From Flavobacterium agricola (GTDB taxonomy: Bacteria > Bacteroidota > Bacteroidia > Flavobacteriales > Flavobacteriaceae): 64,000 nucleotides of DNA. The notes under the pieces were generated by a model. That model ran no database searches. It was not told the DNA's origin and was given only the letters and a program-made list of their open reading frames with translations. Position 1 is the stretch's first letter, and each line of letters opens with the position of its first letter. Shown piece after piece: positions 36,403 to 44,750 of the stretch. The translations under genes were made by a program, and so were the position numbers. Location of the stretch: assembly GCF_025919725.1 (NCBI RefSeq), contig NZ_CP081495.1:1736001-1800000 (forward strand), given 5' to 3'.

Positions 36403-36843
36403 TTACGCGTATAAAATGTATTTACAATATAATTTGTATAAAGGAGGTGCATTTGATGCAAAATTAAATAGGTAAAAACCTAAAGTTTTAACTTCTACTA
36501 CATCAACAAATTGCATAACGGTATAAACCGTTGTAGGTAAGTAAAAAGCAGAAAACTCGAAAGATAAAGCTTTCGTGATTATATCTGCTTTAGAAATTTG
36601 ATCTAAATCAATATTAGAATCTTTACAGCATTTTTTGTGTGATTCTGAAGGGGTTTCTTTACAACAAGCTGAATCAGCTTCGGCTGCAATTGGTTTGTCT
36701 AGATCACAAACTTCGATTGTTTCACCAAATGTAATCGCTGCTAAAGCACCTTTACAATAATGAAGATTAAAAGCCATACCCGATTGAGACGCAAAAAGCA
36801 GCGTCGCAAAAACTAAGGCAAAAAACTTTTTAAATATCTTCAT
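36403..36843 (-). CDS. HYC_CC_PP family secreted cysteine-rich protein
   Basis: A 146-residue protein with a signal peptide and the features that name the family: FNLHYCKG just after the signal sequence, Cys pairs (SACCKE, KKCCKD) in the middle and APPLYK near the end. The spacing of Cys and His suggests soft-metal binding. It is the first gene of a three-gene metal cluster with the TonB receptor and the HMA protein, and has its own -7 element. Confidence 0.82.
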   Translation of the reverse strand: MKIFKKFFALVFATLLFASQSGMAFNLHYCKGALAAITFGETIEVCDLDKPIAAEADSACCKETPSESHKKCCKDSNIDLDQISKADIITKALSFEFSAFYLPTTVYTVMQFVDVVEVKTLGFYLFNFASNAPPLYKLYCKYILYA

Positions 36844-36862
36844 GGTTAAACAATTAACTTGG

Positions 36863-36870
36863 CAAATATA
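36863..36870 (-). promoter_or_regulatory. -7 element upstream of the HYC_CC_PP gene
   Basis: Minus strand TATATTTGC, an exact TAnnTTTG match about 20 bases before the ATG. Confidence 0.55.
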
Positions 36871-36886
36871 ACAATTTATGTTTGTA

Positions 36887-37351
36887 TTAATCTGCTTTTT
36901 GCATCACATTATTAGTTAAATACTGAAACAGAAATGCGGGTACAAACAACATTAGAAATAAAGGTTGAATTAAAAATCGACGTACGTAAAAAATTACTTG
37001 CCAATCTATAAAACAAACATATAAAAAAAAGTAAAAGGCAGCAATTAGTACCACAAACAATCCGAAATAAACGATCAAAAGCATTTTTATGGCTTTACGT
37101 TGTTTAAACAAGTAATAAATAATAGCAATAGATAAAATAGCATTGATGCTGTATCTAAAAAAATACGATAAAAAAAGCAAGCCGTTATTAATTTCTGGAA
37201 TAATGTTATAATGGTAGGCACGTTTAAAAAAAACGAGAAACGGATCATAAAACAATTTACTTTCTACTCCTCGTACCAATATTAGTACAATAAGCAGTAA
37301 AAAAGCAATAAAAAAATTGAATTTATTTTTGAGGAAAATATTTTTTAGCAT
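36887..37351 (-). CDS. Exosortase F system-associated protein
   Basis: A 154-residue membrane protein with four to five helices and the family features VRGVESKLFYDPFLVFFK near the N-terminus and YVRRFLIQPLFLMLFVPAF near the C-terminus. The family is known only as a constant neighbour of XrtF. It overlaps the xrtF gene by 29 bases, so the pair is translationally coupled. Confidence 0.88.
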   Translation of the reverse strand: MLKNIFLKNKFNFFIAFLLLIVLILVRGVESKLFYDPFLVFFKRAYHYNIIPEINNGLLFLSYFFRYSINAILSIAIIYYLFKQRKAIKMLLIVYFGLFVVLIAAFYFFLYVCFIDWQVIFYVRRFLIQPLFLMLFVPAFLFQYLTNNVMQKAD

Positions 37352-37886
37352 AGCCCGAAAATTTAAAAATCCATAAAAACCATAACAACAAAACTACGCC
37401 GTATATAAAAATAGGAAAAGCAATATCATGTAAAAAGCGTTGTGCACTTGGGTATTTTACTACCAAAACTACAATTAAACAAATGCGAATAATGTTTAAA
37501 ACATGAATAAATAAAACGCCAAAAATAATATAAACCAAGGTACGCATAAAATATGCAGAGAAAGCGATGCAAAAAGAAGCAAACAAAATCATAACGCTAA
37601 TGGCATTGCATCCTTCTACAACCCGAACATAAAAATCATTAGGCCCGTGATACAAATTCATAGATGGTAAATTAGGATCAGGCGTTATATAGCTTTCATA
37701 ACCAAAAAAATTAAGTACCGCGTTACATTGTTCGGCTACCAAAACGGTCATGCTATCGGTTTCAAAATTAGCTGCATCAAAACTATTTAAATACGCCTTA
37801 TAAATAAGTAAAAGAATTATGTAAGCACCAATAAACTTGGCTAAAAACAAAAAAAAGGGTTTATATTGAGCAAACAGTTCTTTCAT
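37323..37886 (-). CDS. xrtF: Exosortase family protein XrtF
   Basis: A 187-residue integral membrane cysteine transpeptidase/protease of the exosortase family. The catalytic triad is visible: Cys in VEGCNAISV, Arg in LNIIRICL, and His in FLHDIAFP. Exosortases process proteins carrying a C-terminal sorting signal; XrtF targets are not established. No protein in this window has an obvious C-terminal sorting tripartite signal. Confidence 0.9.
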   Translation of the reverse strand: MKELFAQYKPFFLFLAKFIGAYIILLLIYKAYLNSFDAANFETDSMTVLVAEQCNAVLNFFGYESYITPDPNLPSMNLYHGPNDFYVRVVEGCNAISVMILFASFCIAFSAYFMRTLVYIIFGVLFIHVLNIIRICLIVVLVVKYPSAQRFLHDIAFPIFIYGVVLLLWFLWIFKFSGYAKKYFPQK

Positions 37887-37900
37887 TATTTATTTAAATT

Positions 37901-37908
37901 TATATTTG
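37901..37908 (+). promoter_or_regulatory. -7 element upstream of the GAF-domain gene
   Basis: TATATTTG, exact TAnnTTTG match, about 16 bases before the ATG at 37924. It overlaps the in-frame TTG at 37906, which therefore cannot be the start codon. Confidence 0.55.
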
Positions 37909-37923
37909 TATAAAAATGTACAT

Positions 37924-38379
37924 ATGAATTTAGAATCACTTAAACCACAAGTAAGCGCTATATTACAACATTCTGAACATACAAGAACGGAAAAACTTCA
38001 GAATTTATGCGAATTTTTAAAAGAAAAAGTTTCGTATTACAACTGGGTAGGTTTCTATTTTAAAAATGGTGATAAGCGTGAGTTAATTTTAGGTCCGTAC
38101 GCTGGTGCAGAAACAGACCATACTGTTATTCCGTTCGGAAAAGGCATTTGTGGACAAGTTGCCGAATCAAATCAAAATTTTGTGGTGCCTGATGTTAGTG
38201 CACAAGATAATTATATTGCTTGTAGCATTACGGTAAAATCTGAAATTGTTGTTCCGTTGTTTGTAAACAATGAAAACATTGGTCAAATTGATATTGACAG
38301 CCATGAATTAGATCCGTTTACAGCGCAAGACGAACGCTTTTTAGAATTTGTAAACCAAGAGGTTGCACAATTATTTTAA
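37924..38379 (+). CDS. GAF-domain free methionine-(R)-sulfoxide reductase (fRMsr)
   Basis: A 151-residue single GAF domain protein of the fRMsr type, which reduces free methionine-R-sulfoxide. The redox cysteines are in GKGICGQVAE and NYIACSITVKSEIVVPL, and the YNWVGFYF and ELDPF blocks are typical. I start at ATG 37924 because a promoter -7 element overlaps the upstream TTG. It is divergent from xrtF. Confidence 0.88.
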   Translation: MNLESLKPQVSAILQHSEHTRTEKLQNLCEFLKEKVSYYNWVGFYFKNGDKRELILGPYAGAETDHTVIPFGKGICGQVAESNQNFVVPDVSAQDNYIACSITVKSEIVVPLFVNNENIGQIDIDSHELDPFTAQDERFLEFVNQEVAQLF

Positions 38380-38393
38380 TAAATAATTAAATA

Positions 38394-38427
38394 TTGTTGT
38401 GTAGTGCAAAAAATTAATTTACTTTTG
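38394..38427 (+). promoter_or_regulatory. rpsO promoter
   Basis: TTG (38397-38399), 20-base spacer, TACTTTTGC (38420-38428). Both elements match the Bacteroidota consensus; the ATG is about 58 bases further on. Confidence 0.75.
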
Positions 38428-38485
38428 CAACGAATTTTATATATTATTTAATTCATACATAATAATCATTTAGAACAATATTAGC

Positions 38486-38755
38486 ATGTACTTAACTAAA
38501 GAAGTAAAAGCAGAAATTTTCGCTAAACACGGTGGAGCTGCTGCAAACACAGGATCTGCTGAAGGTCAAATCGCGTTATTCACTTTCCGTATTAACCACT
38601 TAACTGAGCACTTAAAGAAAAATCGTCACGATTACAACACTGAGCGTTCATTAGTTATGTTAGTAGGTAAAAGAAGAAGTTTACTTGATTATCTTAAGAA
38701 AAAAGAAATCAACAGATACCGTGAGATTATTAAAGAATTAAACATCAGAAAATAA
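38486..38755 (+). CDS. rpsO: 30S ribosomal protein S15
   Basis: The 89-residue S15, which binds 16S rRNA helices 20-22. The signature region HLKKNRHDYNTERSLVMLVGK is present (about residues 40-62). It has its own promoter and a terminator, and pnp follows, the rpsO-pnp order seen in many bacteria. Confidence 0.98.
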   Translation: MYLTKEVKAEIFAKHGGAAANTGSAEGQIALFTFRINHLTEHLKKNRHDYNTERSLVMLVGKRRSLLDYLKKKEINRYREIIKELNIRK

Positions 38756-38764
38756 TCAACTCAT

Positions 38765-38797
38765 AAAGAGGTGTGTTTTTGCGCGCCTCTTTTTTTA
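38765..38797 (+). terminator. Terminator between rpsO and pnp
   Basis: AAAGAGGTGTG and CGCGCCTCTTT (two G-U pairs) followed by a T-run. Confidence 0.8.
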
Positions 38798-38913
38798 TTT
38801 TATAATATTTAAACAGAAAGTTTGGTTTTTCATTGGGTTTCAAATAACTACACACAACAACACAACAACAACACACAACTGAGACACCATTGTTCAATCA
38901 AGAATTTAAGTTT

Positions 38914-41076
38914 ATGATTCCTAAGGTAACCCAAGAAATTATCGATTTAGGGGATGGGCGCACCATTACAATCGAAACAGGCAAACTTGCCAAACAGGCA
39001 GACGGATCTGTTGTAGTGCGAATGGGAGATGCTATGTTATTAGCAACTGCTGTTTCTGCACGCAAAGCCTCACCAGGGGTAGATTTTTTACCATTAACGG
39101 TAGATTATCGTGAAAAATTTGCTGCCGCTGGTAGATTTCCAGGCGGTTTTTTTAAAAGAGAAGCTAGACCAAGTGATAGCGAAATCTTAGTTATGCGTTT
39201 AGTAGACCGTGTTTTAAGACCATTATTTCCGGACGACTACCACGCAGAAACACAAGTTATGATTCAATTAATGTCTCATGACGAAAACGTGATGCCAGAT
39301 GCATTAGCAGGTTTAGCAGCTTCTGCAGCATTAGCAGTTTCAGACCTTCCTTTTTACAACTACATTTCAGAAGTTCGAGTAGGACGCGTAGACGGTAAAT
39401 TAATCATTAACCCAACAAAAGCACAATTAGCTGTTTCTGACATTGATATGATGATCGGAGCATCTAAAGATTCGGTAGCAATGGTTGAGGGTGAAATGAA
39501 AGAAATCTCTGAAAAAGAGATGGTTGAAGCTATTAAATTTGCTCACGAAGCAATTATTAAACAAGTTGAAGCTCAAGAACGCTTACGTGAAAGAGTTGGA
39601 AACTTAGAGTACCGTACGTACGATGCTGAAAAAAGCAACGAAGCAATTTTAGCTAAAGTAAACGAATTTGCATACGATAAATGTTTTGCAATTGCTGCTG
39701 AAGCAAGTGGAAAACACGAAAGATCTGAAAAGTTTGATGAAGTTTACGAAAACTTAAAAGCCTTATTCACTGAAGAAGAATTAGCAGAAGATGGAGATTT
39801 AATTGGCCGTTATTACCATGACGTACAAAAAGAAGCCGTTCGTAACCTAATTTTAGACAAAGGCATCCGTTTAGACGGTAGAAAAACAAACGAAATCAGA
39901 CCAATTTGGTCAGAAATTGATTATTTACCTTCTACACACGGTTCATCTATTTTTACACGTGGTGAAACACAGGCTTTAGCTACAGTAACTTTAGGTACAT
40001 CAAGAGAAGCAAACGTAATTGACACACCATCAGATCAAGGAGAAGAGCGTTTTTATTTACATTACAACTTCCCTCCTTTCTCAACTGGTGAAGCAAGACC
40101 TTTAAGAGGAACTTCAAGACGTGAAGTTGGACATGGTAACTTAGCACAACGTGCTTTAAAAAACATGATTCCAGCAGATTGTCCTTATACAATTCGTGTA
40201 GTTTCAGAAGTTTTAGAATCTAACGGTTCATCATCAATGGCAACGGTTTGTGCTGGTACATTAGCATTAATGGATGCTGGTATTCAAATCTCAAAACCAG
40301 TTTCTGGTATTGCAATGGGTTTAATTTCTGATGCAAAAACAGGAAGATGGGCAGTTTTATCTGATATTTTAGGAGACGAAGATCATTTAGGTGATATGGA
40401 CTTTAAAGTAACAGGTACAAAAGACGGGATTACAGCTTGTCAAATGGATATTAAAATTGAAGGATTAGCTTACGATATTTTAGAAAGCGCTTTAGAACAA
40501 GCTAAGGAAGGACGTATGCATATTTTAGGTAAACTTACCGAAACAATTGCTACACCAAATCCAACAGTTAAAGCAAAAGCTCCTAAAATTATCAAGTTCG
40601 AAATTCCTAAAGATTTCATTGGTGCTATTATCGGTCCTGGAGGTAAAAACATTCAGGCATTACAAGCAGATACTGAAACAACAATTGTTATTACAGAAGA
40701 AGGTGATTTTGGTATTATCGAATTATTAGGTACTAACCAAGAAGGAATGGATAAAGCAATTCAAAGCATTCAAAACCAAACCTTCCAACCTAAAGAAGGA
40801 GAAGTTTATTCAGTAAAAGTTACTAAAATTTTAGACTTTGGTGCTGTGGTAGAATTTGTACCTGGTAAAGATTCATTACTTCACGTTTCAGAATTAGATT
40901 GGAAACGCATCGAAAAAGTTTCTGATGTATTAAAAGAAGGTGATGTAATCGATGTAAAATACATGGGATTAGATCCAAAAACTAAAAAACCAAAAGTTTC
41001 TAGAAAAGCTTTATTACCTCGCCCTCCAAAAGTAGAGAAAAAGGATGAAGCTCCTAAAACAGAAGATAAGCAATAA
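38914..41076 (+). CDS. pnp: Polyribonucleotide nucleotidyltransferase (PNPase)
   Basis: A 3'-5' phosphorolytic RNase, 720 residues from the ATG at 38914 (an in-frame TTG lies eight codons upstream). Two RNase PH domains (GKLAKQADGSVVVRMGDAM and the second with LRGTSRREVGHGNLA) are followed by a KH domain (IIGPGGKNIQALQ) and an S1 domain (GAVVEFVPGKDSLLHVS). The leader before it is rich in ACA repeats. Terminator follows. Confidence 0.97.
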   Translation: MIPKVTQEIIDLGDGRTITIETGKLAKQADGSVVVRMGDAMLLATAVSARKASPGVDFLPLTVDYREKFAAAGRFPGGFFKREARPSDSEILVMRLVDRVLRPLFPDDYHAETQVMIQLMSHDENVMPDALAGLAASAALAVSDLPFYNYISEVRVGRVDGKLIINPTKAQLAVSDIDMMIGASKDSVAMVEGEMKEISEKEMVEAIKFAHEAIIKQVEAQERLRERVGNLEYRTYDAEKSNEAILAKVNEFAYDKCFAIAAEASGKHERSEKFDEVYENLKALFTEEELAEDGDLIGRYYHDVQKEAVRNLILDKGIRLDGRKTNEIRPIWSEIDYLPSTHGSSIFTRGETQALATVTLGTSREANVIDTPSDQGEERFYLHYNFPPFSTGEARPLRGTSRREVGHGNLAQRALKNMIPADCPYTIRVVSEVLESNGSSSMATVCAGTLALMDAGIQISKPVSGIAMGLISDAKTGRWAVLSDILGDEDHLGDMDFKVTGTKDGITACQMDIKIEGLAYDILESALEQAKEGRMHILGKLTETIATPNPTVKAKAPKIIKFEIPKDFIGAIIGPGGKNIQALQADTETTIVITEEGDFGIIELLGTNQEGMDKAIQSIQNQTFQPKEGEVYSVKVTKILDFGAVVEFVPGKDSLLHVSELDWKRIEKVSDVLKEGDVIDVKYMGLDPKTKKPKVSRKALLPRPPKVEKKDEAPKTEDKQ

Positions 41077-41089
41077 GCTATTTTAAATA

Positions 41090-41121
41090 AAAAAAGCACC
41101 TCGTAACGAGGTGCTTTTTTT
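41090..41121 (+). terminator. Terminator after pnp
   Basis: AAGCACCTCGT and ACGAGGTGCTT around a one-base centre, followed by a T-run. Confidence 0.9.
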
Positions 41122-41270
41122 ATTTATGCATTTTTATCACATTACCAATAAAACCACAATTCAACAAAAACATTCTCAAACACCAACTACAACACAACGT
41201 ACATTATTAAAATAACACGTAGATTTTTTGCAGTTTATCAATCAAAAACATCAATTTAAAGTAATAAAAA

Positions 41271-41301
41271 TTGGATAAAAGCTTAATTTTTACTAACTTA
41301 G
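41271..41301 (+). promoter_or_regulatory. Candidate promoter of the FMO gene
   Basis: TTG (41271-41273), 20-base spacer, TAACTTAGC (41294-41302), one mismatch from TAnnTTTG. It would give a 5' leader of about 240 bases. Confidence 0.5.
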
Positions 41302-41307
41302 CAATAT

Positions 41308-41551
41308 TGTCATCTGGGTGAAAATTATTTTAATACAAAATAACATCGTTTTACCCCTCTATATATAAAAGTAGTTTTTTTTACTGCTTTATTCATTTTT
41401 CGGCATTTTATCATGCTGTCCTAATGTACCATAATGGTATTCTTACACTGTATCTCAAGATACAATTGTACTATTTAAAGACAATCTAAAATTTAGTCAT
41501 TTATTAATCTCTTCGTTATATTTTAACGAGGACTAAAATCTTTATATTAAT
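41308..41551 (+). promoter_or_regulatory. Long hairpin-rich leader upstream of the FMO gene
   Basis: The stretch from pnp to the FMO gene (41122-41551) holds no ORF. Its second part contains five successive inverted repeats: GGGTgAAAA/TTTTACCC (41316-41356) enclosing TTATTTT/AAAATAA (41325-41343); AAAGTAGT/ACTGCTTT (41368-41390); TACCATaATGGTA (41427-41439); TGTATCTcaAGATACA (41449-41464); and TCTTCGTTA/TAACGAGGA (41510-41532), bracketed by TTTAGTC/GACTAAA (41492-41537). The sequence is either a structured cis-regulatory RNA, or includes DNA operators, or both. I do not recognise a known riboswitch. Confidence 0.55.
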
Positions 41552-42936
41552 ATGTCAAATATTAAAGTTGGAATTATTGGAGCTGGTCCAAGCGGATTAG
41601 CTATGTTAAGAGCCTTCGAATCCGAACAAAAAAAGGAAATCCAATCCCAGAAATTAAATGTTATGAAAAGCAAGATAACTGGGGTGGAATGTGGAATTAT
41701 ACATGGAGAACCGGTGTAGGTAAATACGGTGAACCAATTCATGGTAGTATGTACAAATATTTGTGGTCAAACGGTCCGAAAGAAGTATTAGAATTTGCCG
41801 ATTATACGTTTATGGACCATTTTAAACAACCAATTTCTTCATATCCTCCACGCGAAGTACTTTTTGATTATATTCAAGGAAGAATTAAACAAAGTAATGC
41901 ACGCGAATTTATTAAATTCAACACCGTAGCAAGATGGGTAGATTATTTGGAAGATAAAAAACAGTTCCGTGTAATTTTTGATGACTTAGTAAAAAACGAA
42001 ACTTTCGAAGAGATTTTTGATTACTTAGTTGTAGGAACCGGCCATTTCTCAACTCCAAACTTACCATATTTTAAAGGTATTGATAATTTTCCTGGTACTG
42101 TAATGCATGCACACGATTTTAGAGGTGCAGACCAATTTATTGGTAAAGATATTTTATTAATCGGAAGTAGCTATTCTGCCGAAGATATTGGTGTGCAATG
42201 TTACAAACATGGTAGTAAATCAGTTACCATTTCTTATCGTACAAATCCAATTGGAGCTAAATGGCCAAAAGGCATTGAAGAAAAACCTTTAGTAACGCAT
42301 TTTGAAGGTAATACAGCCTTTTTTAAAGACAGATCTACACAAGAATTTGATGCGGTAGTTTTTTGTACCGGATATCAACACAAATTCCCATTCTTACCAG
42401 ACAATTTACGTTTAAAAACTAAAAACTGTTTATACCCAGACAACCTATACAAAGGCGTTGTTTTTAATGAAAACGATCATTTATTGTTTTTAGGAATGCA
42501 AGATCAATATTACACATTCAACATGTTTGATACCCAAGCTTGGTTTGCACGCGATTATATGTTAGGTAGAATTACATTACCAAGCCAAGAAGAAAGAAAC
42601 AAAGACATTGAAAAATGGTTGAAATGGGAATCTGAATTAAAATCTGGCGAAGATCATGTTGATTTTCAAACTGCATATATTAAAGAATTAATGCAAGCAA
42701 CCGATTATCCAACATTTGATATCGATAAAGTTGCCGATATGCTAAAAAGCTGGTTAAACGATAAAGAAGAAAATATTTTAAATTATCGTGATAAAGTTTA
42801 CACCTCAGTAATGACTGGCGTAACAGCAGAAGAGCACCATACGCCATGGATTAAAGAAATGGACGATAGCTTAGAACGTTATTTAGATGAAGTTGAAGCA
42901 GATGAAGCTGAATTAAGTAAAACAAATTACTACTAA
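41552..42936 (+). CDS. Flavin-containing monooxygenase, trimethylamine monooxygenase (Tmm)-like (frameshifted)
   Basis: Class B flavoprotein monooxygenase of about 461 residues. FAD motif GAGPSG is at residues 10-15, the FMO signature is FPGTVMHAHDF, and the NADPH motif is GSSYSAEDIG. The HAHDFRGADQF and SYRTNPIGAKWP stretches resemble bacterial trimethylamine monooxygenases, which oxidise trimethylamine to the N-oxide. The first 27 codons are in another frame: the A7 run at 41628-41634 needs one more A to join ATG 41552 to the main frame ([15 protein letters not shown]). Long structured leader upstream. Confidence 0.85.
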
Positions 42937-43066
42937 TAAGCGCTATAAATCAACAACATACAACGTTTTTAAAAAAAGTTTATTATTTTGTAACCTTTTG
43001 GTAACATCGTACGTATAACTATTGTACGCATCAGTGCAAATAACCGTAAAAGGCATTACAAATAAT

Positions 43067-43930
43067 ATGAGACAACTTAAAATTACCAAGCAGGTTACAA
43101 ATCGTGAAACCGCATCCCTAGATAAATACCTTCAAGAAATCGGAAAAGTAGATTTAATTACTGCCGATGAAGAAGTTGAATTAGCACAACGCATTAAAGC
43201 CGGTGATCAACGCGCTTTAGAAAAATTAACCAAAGCAAACTTACGTTTCGTGGTTTCTGTTGCTAAGCAATACCAAAATCAAGGGTTAACGTTACCCGAT
43301 TTAATTAACGAAGGTAACTTAGGTTTAATTAAAGCGGCACAACGTTTTGATGAAACACGTGGTTTTAAATTTATTTCATATGCTGTTTGGTGGATTCGTC
43401 AATCTATTTTACAAGCTTTAGCAGAACAATCTCGTATTGTACGTTTACCATTAAACAAAATTGGCTCTATTAACAAAATCAATAAAATGTATGCGTTATT
43501 AGAACAATCTAACGAACGTGCCCCATCTGCAGAAGAAATTGCTAAGGAATTAGATATGACTGTAAATGATGTAAAAGAATCTATGAAGAATTCTGGACGT
43601 CATTTATCTATGGATGCACCTTTAGTTGAAGGAGAAGATTCTAACCTTTACGACGTTTTACGTTCTGGCGAATCTCCAAATCCTGATCGTGAATTAATTC
43701 ACGAATCATTACGTACTGAAATTGAACGTGCGTTAGAAACTTTAACGCCACGTGAAGCAGACGTAGTTCGTTTATATTTTGGTTTAGGTGACCAACATCC
43801 AATGACGTTAGAAGAAATTGGTGAAACTTTTGAATTAACGCGCGAACGTGTTCGTCAAATTAAAGAAAAAGCAATTCGTCGTTTAAAACACACCTCTCGA
43901 AGCAAAATTTTAAAAACATATTTAGGATAA
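43067..43930 (+). CDS. rpoD: RNA polymerase primary sigma factor (RpoD/SigA)
   Basis: Housekeeping sigma factor of the compact Bacteroidota type, 287 residues. Region 2 is seen in DLINEGNLGLIKAAQRFD and FKFISYAVWWIRQSI, region 3 follows, and region 4.2 is LTRERVRQIKEKAIRRL. I use the ATG at 43067 (MRQLKITKQVTNRE), the conserved family start; the longer frame from 43022 begins with non-conserved residues. This factor recognises TTG/TAnnTTTG promoters like those noted in this window. Confidence 0.97.
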   Translation: MRQLKITKQVTNRETASLDKYLQEIGKVDLITADEEVELAQRIKAGDQRALEKLTKANLRFVVSVAKQYQNQGLTLPDLINEGNLGLIKAAQRFDETRGFKFISYAVWWIRQSILQALAEQSRIVRLPLNKIGSINKINKMYALLEQSNERAPSAEEIAKELDMTVNDVKESMKNSGRHLSMDAPLVEGEDSNLYDVLRSGESPNPDRELIHESLRTEIERALETLTPREADVVRLYFGLGDQHPMTLEEIGETFELTRERVRQIKEKAIRRLKHTSRSKILKTYLG

Positions 43931-43953
43931 TTTTATTCTAATAAAACATAACA

Positions 43954-43980
43954 AACAGCATTAAAACTGTTCGTTTTTTG
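43954..43980 (+). terminator. Weak terminator after rpoD
   Basis: AACAG-cattaaaa-CTGTT then CGTTTTTTG; a 5-bp stem only. Confidence 0.45.
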
Positions 43981-43990
43981 ATTGATGATT

Positions 43991-44020
43991 GAACTCCGGC
44001 TGATTACCGGAGTTTTTTTA
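43991..44020 (+). terminator. Strong terminator between rpoD and rpe
   Basis: ACTCCGG, loop CTGATTA, CCGGAGT, seven T. It lies inside the long in-frame extension of rpe, which is why that extension is not coding. Confidence 0.88.
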
Positions 44021-44030
44021 TTTTATTTTG

Positions 44031-44038
44031 TACCTTTG
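44031..44038 (+). promoter_or_regulatory. -7 element upstream of rpe
   Basis: TACCTTTGC, an exact TAnnTTTGC match, 22 bases before the ATG. Confidence 0.6.
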
Positions 44039-44059
44039 CTAAAACACACAACAAATAAA

Positions 44060-44719
44060 ATGAATTCAAAACTAATTGCACCCTCAGTATTAGCAGCAGA
44101 TTTTGCTAATTTACAACGCGATATTGAAATGATTAATCAGTCAGAAGCAGATTGGTTTCATATTGATATTATGGACGGCGTATTTGTACCAAACATATCT
44201 TTTGGTATGCCCGTGTTAGAAGCCATAAATAAACATGCTAAAAAAACAATCGATGTACATTTAATGATTGTTGATCCTGATCGTTATATTCAAACTTTTA
44301 AAGATTTAGGAGCAGATATTTTAACTGTGCATTACGAAGCTTGTACGCATTTACATCGTTCTTTACAAGCTATAAAATCTGCCGGGATGAAAGCTGGAGT
44401 TGCAATTAATCCACATACAAACGTTGCTTTATTAGAAGATTGTATTGCTGATATTGATTTAGTTTGTATTATGAGCGTAAATCCAGGTTTTGGAGGACAA
44501 TCTTTTATAGAAAATACCTATAAAAAAGTAAAACAACTTAAAGAAATTATTACACGTAACCAAGCCAATACCTTAATTGAAATTGACGGAGGCGTAACCA
44601 ACAAAAACGCAAAAGCTTTAGTTGATGCTGGTGCCGATGTTTTAGTTGCTGGTAGTTATGTTTTTAAAGCTAAAAACCCGATAGAAACAATTGCTGATTT
44701 AAAACAGATTATAAAATAA
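44060..44719 (+). CDS. rpe: Ribulose-phosphate 3-epimerase
   Basis: Pentose-phosphate enzyme, 219 residues, TIM barrel. Motifs: APSVLAADFANL at the N-terminus, HIDIMDGVFVPN with metal ligands, and SVNPGFGGQSF. I start at 44060, because the frame upstream contains a terminator (43991-44020) and a -7 element (44031-44038). Confidence 0.97.
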   Translation: MNSKLIAPSVLAADFANLQRDIEMINQSEADWFHIDIMDGVFVPNISFGMPVLEAINKHAKKTIDVHLMIVDPDRYIQTFKDLGADILTVHYEACTHLHRSLQAIKSAGMKAGVAINPHTNVALLEDCIADIDLVCIMSVNPGFGGQSFIENTYKKVKQLKEIITRNQANTLIEIDGGVTNKNAKALVDAGADVLVAGSYVFKAKNPIETIADLKQIIK

Positions 44720-44750
44720 AAAAAAGAGCGTTTAAAACGCTCTTTTTTTA
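44717..44750. terminator. Bidirectional terminator between rpe and the CBS gene
   Basis: AAAGAGCGTTT and AAACGCTCTTT around one base, with A and T runs, between convergent genes. Confidence 0.9.

Noticed and set aside
38890..38913. TTG start for pnp eight codons upstream
   Set aside because: The ATG at 38914 matches the usual start MIPKVTQE; the extra residues are not conserved as far as I can tell.
41122..41551. Known riboswitch class in the FMO leader
   Set aside because: The stems do not match any riboswitch consensus I can recall, so no class is assigned.
43954..43980. Regulatory RNA between rpoD and rpe
   Set aside because: The two short hairpins are adequately explained as terminators.
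43982..44059. N-terminal extension of rpe
   Set aside because: The extension contains a strong terminator and a -7 element, so transcription starts inside it.
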